20,237 bases of DNA, taken from an uncultured Clostridia bacterium (GTDB lineage: Bacteria; Bacillota; Clostridia; Christensenellales; Aristaeellaceae). The translations under genes were made by a program, and so were the position numbers. Under the pieces are notes generated by a model, which was not told the DNA's origin, ran no database searches, and was given only the letters and a program-made list of their open reading frames with translations. Below, in pieces: positions 6,954 to 14,014 of this stretch. How positions within the stretch are numbered: the stretch's first letter is position 1; the number at the start of each line of letters is the position of its first letter. Where the stretch lies: positions 1 to 20,237 of the forward strand of contig CAKTWP010000033.1 in assembly GCA_934630705.1 (NCBI GenBank). The letters run 5' to 3'.

Positions 6954-7853
6954 TTATCTGTTTAATTGCTTTTGCAGAAACATCCCGATCTGTCCGATGG
7001 ATGCCTTGCTTTCCTCAAACCCAAACGCCTGGAACACATGGCACATGCCCTCCCAGCGGATCAGCTGCGCATCCACCCCGTCTCGCTGCATGGCCTTTTC
7101 CAGCAGCAGCGAATCGCTCAGCAGAATCTCACTGGTGCCGCAGTGAATCTGTGTGGGCGGAAAGCCGGAAAAATCTCCATAGACCGGAGAAATATCCGGA
7201 TCGGTCAGCGCCCGGCCGGCTGCAAAATCAATACCGTTTTGCATCAGCTCGTCCGGGTCCAGCGTGGCGTCCACCTCCCGCAGAGCGCGATAGCTCTCCC
7301 CCTGCTGGGCCAGATCCGCCCAGGGGGACAGCAGCGCCAGCGCGCCGGGCAGGGGCCGCCCCTGCCGCCGCAGCTCCCGGCACAGGGAAAGGGCCAGGTT
7401 TCCCCCCGCGCTTTCGCCCACAAAGAAAATCCGCTCCGGGGCATAGCCCGTGGCCACCAGATAATCATAGGCCTGCAGCGCGTCCTGCAGCTGCGCCGGA
7501 TACGGATACCGGGGCGACAGCCGATAGGAAAAAATCAGCGCCCGCATCCGGGCTGCCGCGCAAATGGGGGCCATCAACGTGCGGCTTTGCAGCAGCCCGC
7601 CGGACATATACGCGCCCCCGTGCAGATGCAGCAGCACCGCATCCCGGGCAGCCAGTTCCCCTGCCGGGGCCAGCATCAGCGCAGGCAGCCGCAGACAGGG
7701 CACCACCGATGCGCTGCCGCTGCCGATGCGCATCCGCGCTACCACTTCCTCCGACGGATTAATCTGCGTCATCAGCCCGTTGCCCACCTTCGTGGCAATC
7801 CGCTTATGGGACCGAATCAGCCCCAACATTCCCTGGCTTTTGCGGGTTGGCAA
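6954..7853 (-). CDS. Alpha/beta-hydrolase esterase of the HSL family
   Basis: Probable carboxylesterase acting on short acyl esters, 299 residues, cytoplasmic. The oxyanion-hole motif HGG lies at 78-80 (HLHGGAYMSGG). The nucleophile S148 is in GESAGGN, and the acid and base are likely D247 (LLSDSLL) and H272 (MCHVF). This order is typical of the hormone-sensitive-lipase family. I chose the TTG start at 7853 because AAAGGAGG (7869-7862) precedes it by eight bases and a good promoter ends just before it. An ATG at 7829 is the alternative and has no such site. The open frame continues upstream to 8066 but would then run through both promoters. The natural substrate is unknown. It is transcribed divergently from the phosphoribosyltransferase gene. 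Confidence 0.88.
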   Translation of the reverse strand: MPTRKSQGMLGLIRSHKRIATKVGNGLMTQINPSEEVVARMRIGSGSASVVPCLRLPALMLAPAGELAARDAVLLHLHGGAYMSGGLLQSRTLMAPICAAARMRALIFSYRLSPRYPYPAQLQDALQAYDYLVATGYAPERIFFVGESAGGNLALSLCRELRRQGRPLPGALALLSPWADLAQQGESYRALREVDATLDPDELMQNGIDFAAGRALTDPDISPVYGDFSGFPPTQIHCGTSEILLSDSLLLEKAMQRDGVDAQLIRWEGMCHVFQAFGFEESKASIGQIGMFLQKQLNR

Positions 7854-7861
7854 ACCGCATC

Positions 7862-7906
7862 CCTCCTTTGCACGGATAGGATACCGTATTTTTTCCTTCC
7901 GGTCAA
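7862..7906 (-). promoter_or_regulatory. Promoter and ribosome-binding site of the esterase gene
   Basis: On the minus strand TTGACC (7906-7901), 17 bases, TATCCT (7883-7878). The expected RNA start near 7871 is only about 18 bases from the TTG codon, and AAAGGAGG (7869-7862) fills the leader. This supports the TTG start. Confidence 0.65.
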
Positions 7907-7933
7907 GACGGGAATTGAAATTCTGCATATTGC

Positions 7934-7969
7934 TTGACAAATCGGCAGTTTTTCTGCTAAAATAAGCAG
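7934..7969 (+). promoter_or_regulatory. Promoter of the phosphoribosyltransferase gene, with inverted repeat
   Basis: A perfect TTGACA (7934-7939) is followed after 18 bases by TAAAAT (7958-7963). An inverted repeat CTGCT/AGCAG (7954-7958 and 7965-7969) straddles the -10 box and could be an operator or chance. AAGGGGAG at 8005-8012 is the ribosome-binding site. Confidence 0.7.
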
Positions 7970-8021
7970 TAATAACCTTTCTTTGGGTTTTACAGATGAA
8001 AATTAAGGGGAGCGATTCAGG

Positions 8022-8582
8022 ATGAATCTTACGTATCCGCTGCATGTTGCCGGGCTGGAGCGGCATCTGCCCATCTGCCCGTTAAACGATCATCTTTCCA
8101 TCGGCGCTTTTGTCATTTTCGGGGACGTGGAGCTGACCGTTTCCTGCGCTCGGGAGCTGCTCAAGCTGGCCCCGGCCCACGATGTGATTATCACCGCGGA
8201 ATCCAAGGGCATCCCCCTGGCCTATGAAATGGCCCGTCAGGAGGGTGTGAACCGGTATCTCATCGCCCGGAAGGCGCCCAAGCTGTATATGAAAAATGTG
8301 TTTACCGTCCATGTGAACTCCATCACCACCGATCACCAGCAGACCCTGTGCATCGATGGGGAGGACGCGGCATACATGAAGGGCAAGCGCGTGCTGATCG
8401 TGGACGACGTGATCTCCACCGGCGAATCCCTCAAGGCTGTGGAAACGCTGGTGGAAGAAGCGGGCGGAAACATCGTGGGCCGCATGGCCATTCTGGCCGA
8501 GGGCGACGCCCAGGAGCGCCGGGACATTACCTACCTGGAAAAGCTGCCCCTGTTCCATCCGGACGGAACCGTATTGGAATAA
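8022..8582 (+). CDS. Type I phosphoribosyltransferase, adenine-PRTase-like
   Basis: Protein of 186 residues with the type I phosphoribosyltransferase fold. The PRPP-binding motif VLIVDDVISTGES is at about 124-136 and a strand TAESKGIPLAYEMAR precedes it at 59-72, as in adenine phosphoribosyltransferases. Such enzymes join a purine base to PRPP to form a nucleotide in salvage. The match to adenine is a likeness, not proof: closely related proteins act in purine regulation or on other bases. The start has a clear ribosome-binding site (AAGGGGAG) nine bases upstream. No purine riboswitch is visible in the short leader. The gene may be cotranscribed with the HTH-kinase pair through the weak hairpin at 8597-8627. 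Confidence 0.88.
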   Translation: MNLTYPLHVAGLERHLPICPLNDHLSIGAFVIFGDVELTVSCARELLKLAPAHDVIITAESKGIPLAYEMARQEGVNRYLIARKAPKLYMKNVFTVHVNSITTDHQQTLCIDGEDAAYMKGKRVLIVDDVISTGESLKAVETLVEEAGGNIVGRMAILAEGDAQERRDITYLEKLPLFHPDGTVLE

Positions 8583-8596
8583 TCTTTTGCGCGCTG

Positions 8597-8630
8597 GGCT
8601 GCCGCCGGCTTTTTGTCTGCGGCAGCCTTT
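8597..8630 (+). terminator. Hairpin after the phosphoribosyltransferase gene
   Basis: GGCTGCCGC (8597-8605) pairs perfectly with GCGGCAGCC (8619-8627), with a 13-base loop that contains TTTTT. Only TTT follows the stem, so termination may be partial and allow transcription into the HTH-kinase genes. No separate promoter for them is obvious. Confidence 0.6.
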
Positions 8631-8655
8631 CCATTATCCACATAGGAGAACCATG

Positions 8656-9102
8656 ATGACGCCAACCGAGGAAAAAAGCAATCTGCAAACCGATGATCTG
8701 ATGAAAATGCTGGAAAAGCCCGAGGGGCTGAGCAAGCTTTCGGATTATCCCTTTTATGCGGACACCGCCCGGGAGCTGTTTGCCCCCATGCTCAGCCGGT
8801 TTCTGGCCGCCCGGCAGCTGCATGCGGACGAGGTGGCCCGGGAGCTGCTGCTGAGCCGATCCTATATCTATCAGCTGCTTCAGGGCGGACGCACCCCCAG
8901 CCGGGAAATCACCTTGCGCCTGGCCTTTTTTCTGGGGCTCACCCTGGAGGAAACCCAGCGTTTTCTCCGCGCTGCCCAGCGGGGCGCGCTGTATCCCAAG
9001 GTGTATCGGGATTCGCTGCTGATTCACGGTCTCGTCCAGCGACTTTCTCTGGATGAAATGCAGGCCCTTTTGCAGGCAGAACATCAGGAGCCGCTCCAAT
9101 GA
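8656..9102 (+). CDS. Small helix-turn-helix protein paired with a receptor-like kinase
   Basis: Protein of 148 residues with a lambda-repressor/XRE-like helix-turn-helix at about 45-105 (ADEVARELLLSRSYIYQLLQ then an LRLAFFLGLTLEE helix). A conserved-looking tail follows: YPKVYRDSLLIHGL and a helix SLDEMQALL. It has no signal peptide or membrane segment. I chose ATG 8656, six bases after AGGAGA (8644-8649); ATG 8653 is adjacent, and the frame also opens upstream at TTG 8587 without a ribosome-binding site. The stop overlaps the kinase start (ATGA), so both are made together. The context suggests that this protein is a transcription factor or adaptor controlled by the kinase. That is inference. 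It could instead bind no DNA and act only as a partner. Confidence 0.85.
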   Translation: MTPTEEKSNLQTDDLMKMLEKPEGLSKLSDYPFYADTARELFAPMLSRFLAARQLHADEVARELLLSRSYIYQLLQGGRTPSREITLRLAFFLGLTLEETQRFLRAAQRGALYPKVYRDSLLIHGLVQRLSLDEMQALLQAEHQEPLQ

Positions 9103-10955
9103 CGCTGCCGGAAACGCTGGAAAAGGACTACGCCTTCGCCGCCTGCCTGAAGGACACGCCTGGGCGGCAGGTGCTCCTGCTGCGGGAGCAGGCCTCCGGC
9201 CGGGAGGTGCTGCTCAAAGCGTCCCGGCATCCAGGCGAGCTGGGCCGGGAATACGCCCTGTGCCTGGCCTTGGCAGGGCCGGGCATTCCGGTCTGCCTGC
9301 GGCTGTTTGCGGAGGGAGCATGGCAATATCTGCTCCGGGAATACATCCCCGGCCAAACGCTGGCGGAACGCGTCGCAGCATCCGGCGCGCTGCCGCCCCG
9401 GGAAGCGGTGCGGCTGGCCCGGGATTTATGCGCCATTCTGCGGCGGTTTCACGCCCATCATCCGCCCATCATCCATCGGGATGTTAAAGCCGAAAACCTG
9501 ATTCTGTCCCCCGAAGGGCAGCTGTTTCTCATTGATCTGGGCATCGCCCGGACATATGAGGACGGCGCATCCCGAGACACGCAGGTGCTGGGCACAGCGG
9601 CAGTAGCCCCGCCGGAGCAATTCGGCTATCAGCAGACGGATCCGCGATCGGATGTATATGCGGCAGGCGTGCTGCTGCGGTTTCTGCTGACCGGTGAGAC
9701 AAAGCCCGGGACGGCGATCAGAAGCCCGGGGCTGGCGCGTATCATCCGCCGCTGCACCGCCTTCTCCCCCGCCGAGCGCTATGCCGATGCGGATGCGCTG
9801 GACGGGGCGCTGGCCCGATGGCAGCAGGGGCGAAAGGCCTGGCGCGTGACGTTTTGGGCAGGCGTTCCGGCGCTTGCGGCCTGCGCGGCAATCTGTATCG
9901 GCTTGGCCTCCTCCCCTGCGGCGCGGCCCGTTCCTCTGCCGGGCGCTTCGGCTACTCAAAATCAAGGGGCCCATGTTTTCCATAGCCCGGTAATCGCCCA
10001 GGCCGTGGCCGCGCAATTGGGTAAGAATCCTTCTCAGATCACCTCGGATGATCTGCTGGGGTTTTCATCCCTGCTGCTGGTAGGCAATGCTGTTGCGGAC
10101 AGCTGGGATGACCTTTGCTTTTACGACAGCGATTTCATCTGCGATCTGCCCGGCAGCCAGGAGCAGGCAGCGCTCAGCGATCTGCGCGACCTGGCCGCCA
10201 TGCCCCATCTGCGGGAATTGGCCCTTTGCCGGCAGCAGATTGCCGACCTCACGCCCCTGTCCGCATTAACCCAGCTTCAGCGGCTGAATCTGCACGGCAA
10301 CCAGATCGATGATATATCTCCGCTGGCCGGCTGCGCTGCCCTGCAGGAGCTGCGCATCAGCGGCAATCCCGTTACGGATTTATCGCCGCTGGCTGCATGT
10401 CCCCGGCTTTATCGGCTGAATGCCAGCAAAACACCGCTGGCCACGGCAGATTCCCTGGCCGCGATTCCCGGGCTGCAGGTGGCGTATCTGTTGGATTGCC
10501 CTGCTCTGACGGACGCATCGGCCCTCGCCCGCTGCGGGCAATTACAGGGGCTTTCCCTGTGGCCATGCTCTGCCGCGCATTTGCAGGCAATCGGCAAGCT
10601 GACGAATTTGCGGTATCTGGCTCTGTGGGAGCCGGAGGGGATGACAGATCTGCGGCCGCTGGCGGCGCTGGGTCAGCTGGAATTCCTGTTTCTGGATTCC
10701 CGGCAGCTGGCGTCTCTGGACGGCGTGGATGCGCTGGCATGCCTTACCTCCCTTTCCCTGTTTCATGCGCCGCTGGCCACTCTGGCACCCCTGCGGGACG
10801 CGCCCCGGCTGAACAGCCTTGAGCTGCGGGAAATGACGGTGGCCGATTTGTCCGCCCTCGCAAGCCTCCCTCCTCTGAGCCGCATCACCTGCGATCAGGC
10901 GATGCTTCCAGACCTGCAGGCCCTTGGGCTGAGCGCGGAGCTTCAGGCGCAATAA
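9099..10955 (+). CDS. Membrane Ser/Thr protein kinase with C-terminal leucine-rich repeats
   Basis: Receptor-like kinase of 618 residues. The Hanks-type kinase domain spans about residues 10-240: K40 (VLLKAS), E51, catalytic loop HRDVKAEN with D128 and N133, DLG at 146-148, APPE at 170-173 and D185 (SDVYAAG). The glycine-rich loop is not recognisable. Basic residues (RKAWR) precede one membrane helix at about 250-270, which puts the kinase inside and the rest outside. Outside, residues about 293-335 resemble the cap that starts internalin-like repeats (ALGKxxxxITxxDL type). About ten leucine-rich repeats of about 22 residues follow to 612. It probably senses an outer ligand and phosphorylates partners, first of all the overlapping HTH protein, but neither ligand nor target is known. 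The start overlaps the HTH stop, and a ribosome-binding site (AGGAG) is at 9086-9090. Confidence 0.9.
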   Translation: MTLPETLEKDYAFAACLKDTPGRQVLLLREQASGREVLLKASRHPGELGREYALCLALAGPGIPVCLRLFAEGAWQYLLREYIPGQTLAERVAASGALPPREAVRLARDLCAILRRFHAHHPPIIHRDVKAENLILSPEGQLFLIDLGIARTYEDGASRDTQVLGTAAVAPPEQFGYQQTDPRSDVYAAGVLLRFLLTGETKPGTAIRSPGLARIIRRCTAFSPAERYADADALDGALARWQQGRKAWRVTFWAGVPALAACAAICIGLASSPAARPVPLPGASATQNQGAHVFHSPVIAQAVAAQLGKNPSQITSDDLLGFSSLLLVGNAVADSWDDLCFYDSDFICDLPGSQEQAALSDLRDLAAMPHLRELALCRQQIADLTPLSALTQLQRLNLHGNQIDDISPLAGCAALQELRISGNPVTDLSPLAACPRLYRLNASKTPLATADSLAAIPGLQVAYLLDCPALTDASALARCGQLQGLSLWPCSAAHLQAIGKLTNLRYLALWEPEGMTDLRPLAALGQLEFLFLDSRQLASLDGVDALACLTSLSLFHAPLATLAPLRDAPRLNSLELREMTVADLSALASLPPLSRITCDQAMLPDLQALGLSAELQAQ

Positions 10956-10971
10956 CGCTGCCATTCAAAAA

Positions 10972-11001
10972 CCTCCTGCTTTGAATAAGCAGGAGGCTTT
11001 T
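10972..11001. terminator. Strong bidirectional terminator
   Basis: A 10-bp perfect stem CCTCCTGCTT (10972-10981)/AAGCAGGAGG (10987-10996) with loop TGAAT. TTTTT follows on the plus side and AAAAA precedes on the left, so it can end both the kinase transcript and the minus-strand carbohydrate operon that converges on it. Confidence 0.9.
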
Positions 11002-11015
11002 TGGTTTGCCTGTAT

Positions 11016-12146
11016 TTACGCCAGCTGGCCCATTTCGCCAATCATCAGCAGGAATGCACCCATGCCGTGCAGGTCGTTTTCAATGCGGGCACGATGGATG
11101 TAATAATCGTAGGTGCCTTCTTCAATGCAGGTGCCCACGCACACATCGCCCAGGCTGAATTCCCCTTCCGGCGCAGGCAGCAGCGTTTCGATCACGCGAT
11201 CATAAGCGCGCTTGGCCGCGGCGAAATACTTTTTGTCGATGTAGCCCTTGCGGATACCCTTGCAGATGGAATAGATGAACAGGCACGTGCCGGAGTTTTC
11301 GGGCCAGTTGCCCGCCTCCTGCCATTTGTCCACCACCTCGTACCAGCGCCCCTCGTCGGACTGATTGCGCACCACAGCTTCAATCAGCTCCTGCTGGATG
11401 GCGATGATCTTCGGCCGCTGGGGATGATCCCCGGGAATGTAATCCAGCATTTCCGCCACGGCCAGCACGAACCAGCCGCAGGCCCGGGCCCAGATTTCCG
11501 GCGAGCAGCCCGTTTCCGGGTTCGCCCATTCCGCCTTGCCGGTGGGATCCCAGCCGTGATAGAGCAGGCCGGACTTGGGATCGCGCATGTGGGTATACAT
11601 GATGAAGATCTGCCGGATCGCCAGCTCCAGATAATCCGGCTTCCCGGCCAGCGCGGCGTAATGCGCCAGCAGCGGCCCGGCCATATACAGTCCGTCCAGC
11701 CACATCTGCCCCGGCGTGGTATAGAAATGCCAGAAGCCGCCGTCCGCATTGCGGGGATAGGTGGTATACAGATCATCCGCCAGATATTTGATCAGCTCCA
11801 GCCAATGGGGATCCTTCGTCTCGTCATAGAGGAAGAACAGCACGTTAGCCGGCTGCCGGAAATCCAGCGTGCGCAGGGAAATCCAATCCGCGCCGGGCTC
11901 ATAGATGGTGCCGTCGGGGTTTTGCATCTTGTGGGCCCAATCCATGATGTAATCGAAATAGCGCGGATCGCGGCACAGGTTATACACCCGGCTCATACCA
12001 GTGAGAAACACGCCCTGATGATAATTGAACGTGGCGCGGCCATAGCCGGCCGGGGGCAGGGCATTGGGGTCGGGATACCGGCGCAGCATGGTGTTGCAGG
12101 CCATTTTGCCATAGTCCAGCGGCGTCGGTTGTCGCTTGTCAGCCAT
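11016..12146 (-). CDS. GH105 unsaturated rhamnogalacturonyl hydrolase
   Basis: Cytoplasmic enzyme of glycoside hydrolase family 105 (YteR/YesR/RhiN type), which removes the 4,5-unsaturated uronic acid from lyase-derived rhamnogalacturonan oligosaccharides by hydration. The (alpha/alpha)6 barrel is recognisable from the GYGRATFNYHQGVFLTGMSR and QMWLDGLYMAGPLLAHYA segments. The aspartate in MWLDGLYMA matches the catalytic acid of the family. No signal peptide is present, so the substrate must be imported. I chose the ATG at 12146 (376 residues) because AGGTGA lies eight bases upstream. A GTG at 12158 with AAGGA is equally possible and gives 380 residues. The upstream neighbour ends 13-25 bases away, so the two are cotranscribed. 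It is the last gene of the carbohydrate operon and is followed by the terminator at 10972-11001. Confidence 0.92.
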   Translation of the reverse strand: MADKRQPTPLDYGKMACNTMLRRYPDPNALPPAGYGRATFNYHQGVFLTGMSRVYNLCRDPRYFDYIMDWAHKMQNPDGTIYEPGADWISLRTLDFRQPANVLFFLYDETKDPHWLELIKYLADDLYTTYPRNADGGFWHFYTTPGQMWLDGLYMAGPLLAHYAALAGKPDYLELAIRQIFIMYTHMRDPKSGLLYHGWDPTGKAEWANPETGCSPEIWARACGWFVLAVAEMLDYIPGDHPQRPKIIAIQQELIEAVVRNQSDEGRWYEVVDKWQEAGNWPENSGTCLFIYSICKGIRKGYIDKKYFAAAKRAYDRVIETLLPAPEGEFSLGDVCVGTCIEEGTYDYYIHRARIENDLHGMGAFLLMIGEMGQLA

Positions 12147-12171
12147 TATATCGTTCACCTGTTTTTCCTTT

Positions 12172-13983
12172 TCAGATTTTCACCGGCGGCAGGCCGTAGG
12201 TTTCGTTCATGGTTACGCCATCGATCACGCCAAAGCCATTCCACTGGGCCCGGGTCACAGGCCTAGCAGGAGAATGGATTTCAAAGGCCGTGCCATCCAT
12301 GGTCGCCTGGGCCCGGAGCATATCCCCTTCCCGGGTCACGCGAACATCCGCAGGCGCCGCATCTTCCATGCTCAGGCATAGCACCGCATAAGCGCTTTCC
12401 AGCGTGCTGAGATGAATATCGGTTTCTGCGCCGCTGTAGAACACCACATCCACATACCAGCGCTTCTCATCCCCCACGAACCGGCGATGCGCATCGGTAT
12501 GCTTGGCCTGCTCGTTCATATCCGCCTGGGTTTCGGACAAGGCCAGATGCACCGGATGACCGTCAAACTGCGCATCCAGCAGGGAAATGCGGATTTTCAC
12601 GCCGCCGTCTTCCAGCACTGCTTCGTTGTCCGTCACCGTGGGGGCCTTGCTCAGCGCGCCGCCCAGTTCGATGCGCATCCGCAGGTCATAAGCCCGAATG
12701 GTTTCGTTCTGCACCATGTCCAGGCTGCAATGGGTGTCCCCGCCATCGGTATGGAAGGAAGCGCAGACCATGGCATTGCCGCCCTTCTGGGTGGTGATGA
12801 GCATACCCGAGGAGAAGTCATACAGGTTATGCAGGATGGTGGCGTTGATAAAGCGCGGCTGCTCCCCGCCCCAGTAGCCCAGCAGATTCCGGCGCTGGTT
12901 CCAGGTGGACATGATTTCCCAGGAGGAGAGGGTGTACGCCTGCGTCAGATGGGCCACGGCGATGGTATTCCGCGGCTCCTTGAGGGACATGCCCGTGGTG
13001 AAACCCAGGTTCACATCATGGGGCACGATGGTATCAAAGGCCGCGCGATACTTTTCGGGGCATTCGATCTTCACATAGGGGAACTGCAGGCTGTACTGAT
13101 AATCCGCATCGGAGATCAGCTTTTCGCCGTTATCCAGCGCATAGCGCAGGAAGGAGAGGGTGTTGGGCGCGGTGAGCCAGGTGTAGCTGCGGGCATGGGG
13201 GCCGGTCCACTGGCCGGTGGGCGCATGGAAATGCTCCGCCACGGTTTTCCACGCCAGATCCAGCAGATCGCCGGCCATGGCGTGCACCTTTTCATCCTTG
13301 ATTTCCGCGTAAATGCGGCTCAGATCGGTGATGGCCTCCACGGTGTAGGTGGGGCTGTTATATTCGGCATAGGTGCCGTTTTTGAGGTTATAATCCCAGG
13401 CCTTCTCAAACCGGCTGGCGCCATAGCGGAACATCTCGTCCCATCCCAGCAGCTGGCCGCCGCAAAGGGTGACATAGCTGCCCATGATGGAGATGTTCGT
13501 ATATCCGGGATGCATATTCCGCCTGAAGATGGAGAGGCAGGCGCAGCGCAGGGTTTCTTCCAGATACGCCTTCAGCTCCGCCGGGATGCGCTCGGCCTGA
13601 TAGAGCAGCACCTGCAGAATCTCCTTGCCGCAGAAATCCGCCCAGTTCCAGTCCGGGGGATTCATTTTGTCCAGCGGCTCCTCCATGTACCACGACCAGA
13701 TGCCGAACGTGGCGTTGGCGGGATCCTTATCCTGCAGATGGGCCACATGATCCAGCGCTTCGATGGCCCGCAGCCGGTCCGCTTCCTCCCCCGTGGCCAG
13801 CAGCGCATTGGCATACATAAACGCATCCCGGGTGGAATGCACGGAGCAGTTATGCAGCCGGGTATGATAATTGGCCTTTTCCAGATACGTGGTGGGGCAT
13901 TTCCATTCCTCGCTGTAGGCGGCATTGCTCTTTTCCAGCGCCCTCATGAAAAACGGCTTGTTTTTTTCAGATACGGTCAGCAT
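12172..13983 (-). CDS. Unassigned helical-toroid plus beta-sandwich protein, likely polysaccharide lyase or hydrolase
   Basis: Protein of 603 residues that I do not recognise as a named family. The first 330 residues or so look like a helical toroid with conserved-looking aromatic and polar stretches: NYHTRLHNCSVHSTRDAF, GIWSWYMEEPLDKMNPPDWN, MHPGYTNISIMGSYVTL, TYAEYNSPTYTVEAI and GQWTGPHARSYTWL. The remainder looks like a beta-rich sandwich. This two-part form is seen in heparinase II/III-like and alginate-lyase-like proteins. It has no signal peptide. It lies between a PL22-like gene and a GH105 gene with short gaps, which points to a role in breaking down the same imported pectic sugar. 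The ATG at 13983 has AGGAGGG upstream. Candidate catalytic residues are the H, N and Y residues in the motifs above, but I cannot assign them. Confidence 0.8.
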   Translation of the reverse strand: MLTVSEKNKPFFMRALEKSNAAYSEEWKCPTTYLEKANYHTRLHNCSVHSTRDAFMYANALLATGEEADRLRAIEALDHVAHLQDKDPANATFGIWSWYMEEPLDKMNPPDWNWADFCGKEILQVLLYQAERIPAELKAYLEETLRCACLSIFRRNMHPGYTNISIMGSYVTLCGGQLLGWDEMFRYGASRFEKAWDYNLKNGTYAEYNSPTYTVEAITDLSRIYAEIKDEKVHAMAGDLLDLAWKTVAEHFHAPTGQWTGPHARSYTWLTAPNTLSFLRYALDNGEKLISDADYQYSLQFPYVKIECPEKYRAAFDTIVPHDVNLGFTTGMSLKEPRNTIAVAHLTQAYTLSSWEIMSTWNQRRNLLGYWGGEQPRFINATILHNLYDFSSGMLITTQKGGNAMVCASFHTDGGDTHCSLDMVQNETIRAYDLRMRIELGGALSKAPTVTDNEAVLEDGGVKIRISLLDAQFDGHPVHLALSETQADMNEQAKHTDAHRRFVGDEKRWYVDVVFYSGAETDIHLSTLESAYAVLCLSMEDAAPADVRVTREGDMLRAQATMDGTAFEIHSPARPVTRAQWNGFGVIDGVTMNETYGLPPVKI

Positions 13984-14014
13984 TGCTCATCCCTCCTGTT
14001 GTATGGCGGCAGCG

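Noticed and set aside
7970..8021. Purine riboswitch before the phosphoribosyltransferase gene
   Set aside because: The leader is only about 50 bases and lacks the three-way junction and conserved loop sequences.
7854..8066. Upstream extension of the esterase frame
   Set aside because: It would run through both divergent promoters and the start of the phosphoribosyltransferase gene, and lacks a better ribosome-binding site.
9099..9840. Pseudokinase
   Set aside because: The missing glycine-rich loop raised this, but lysine, catalytic aspartate, asparagine and DLG aspartate are all present, so activity is the better assumption.
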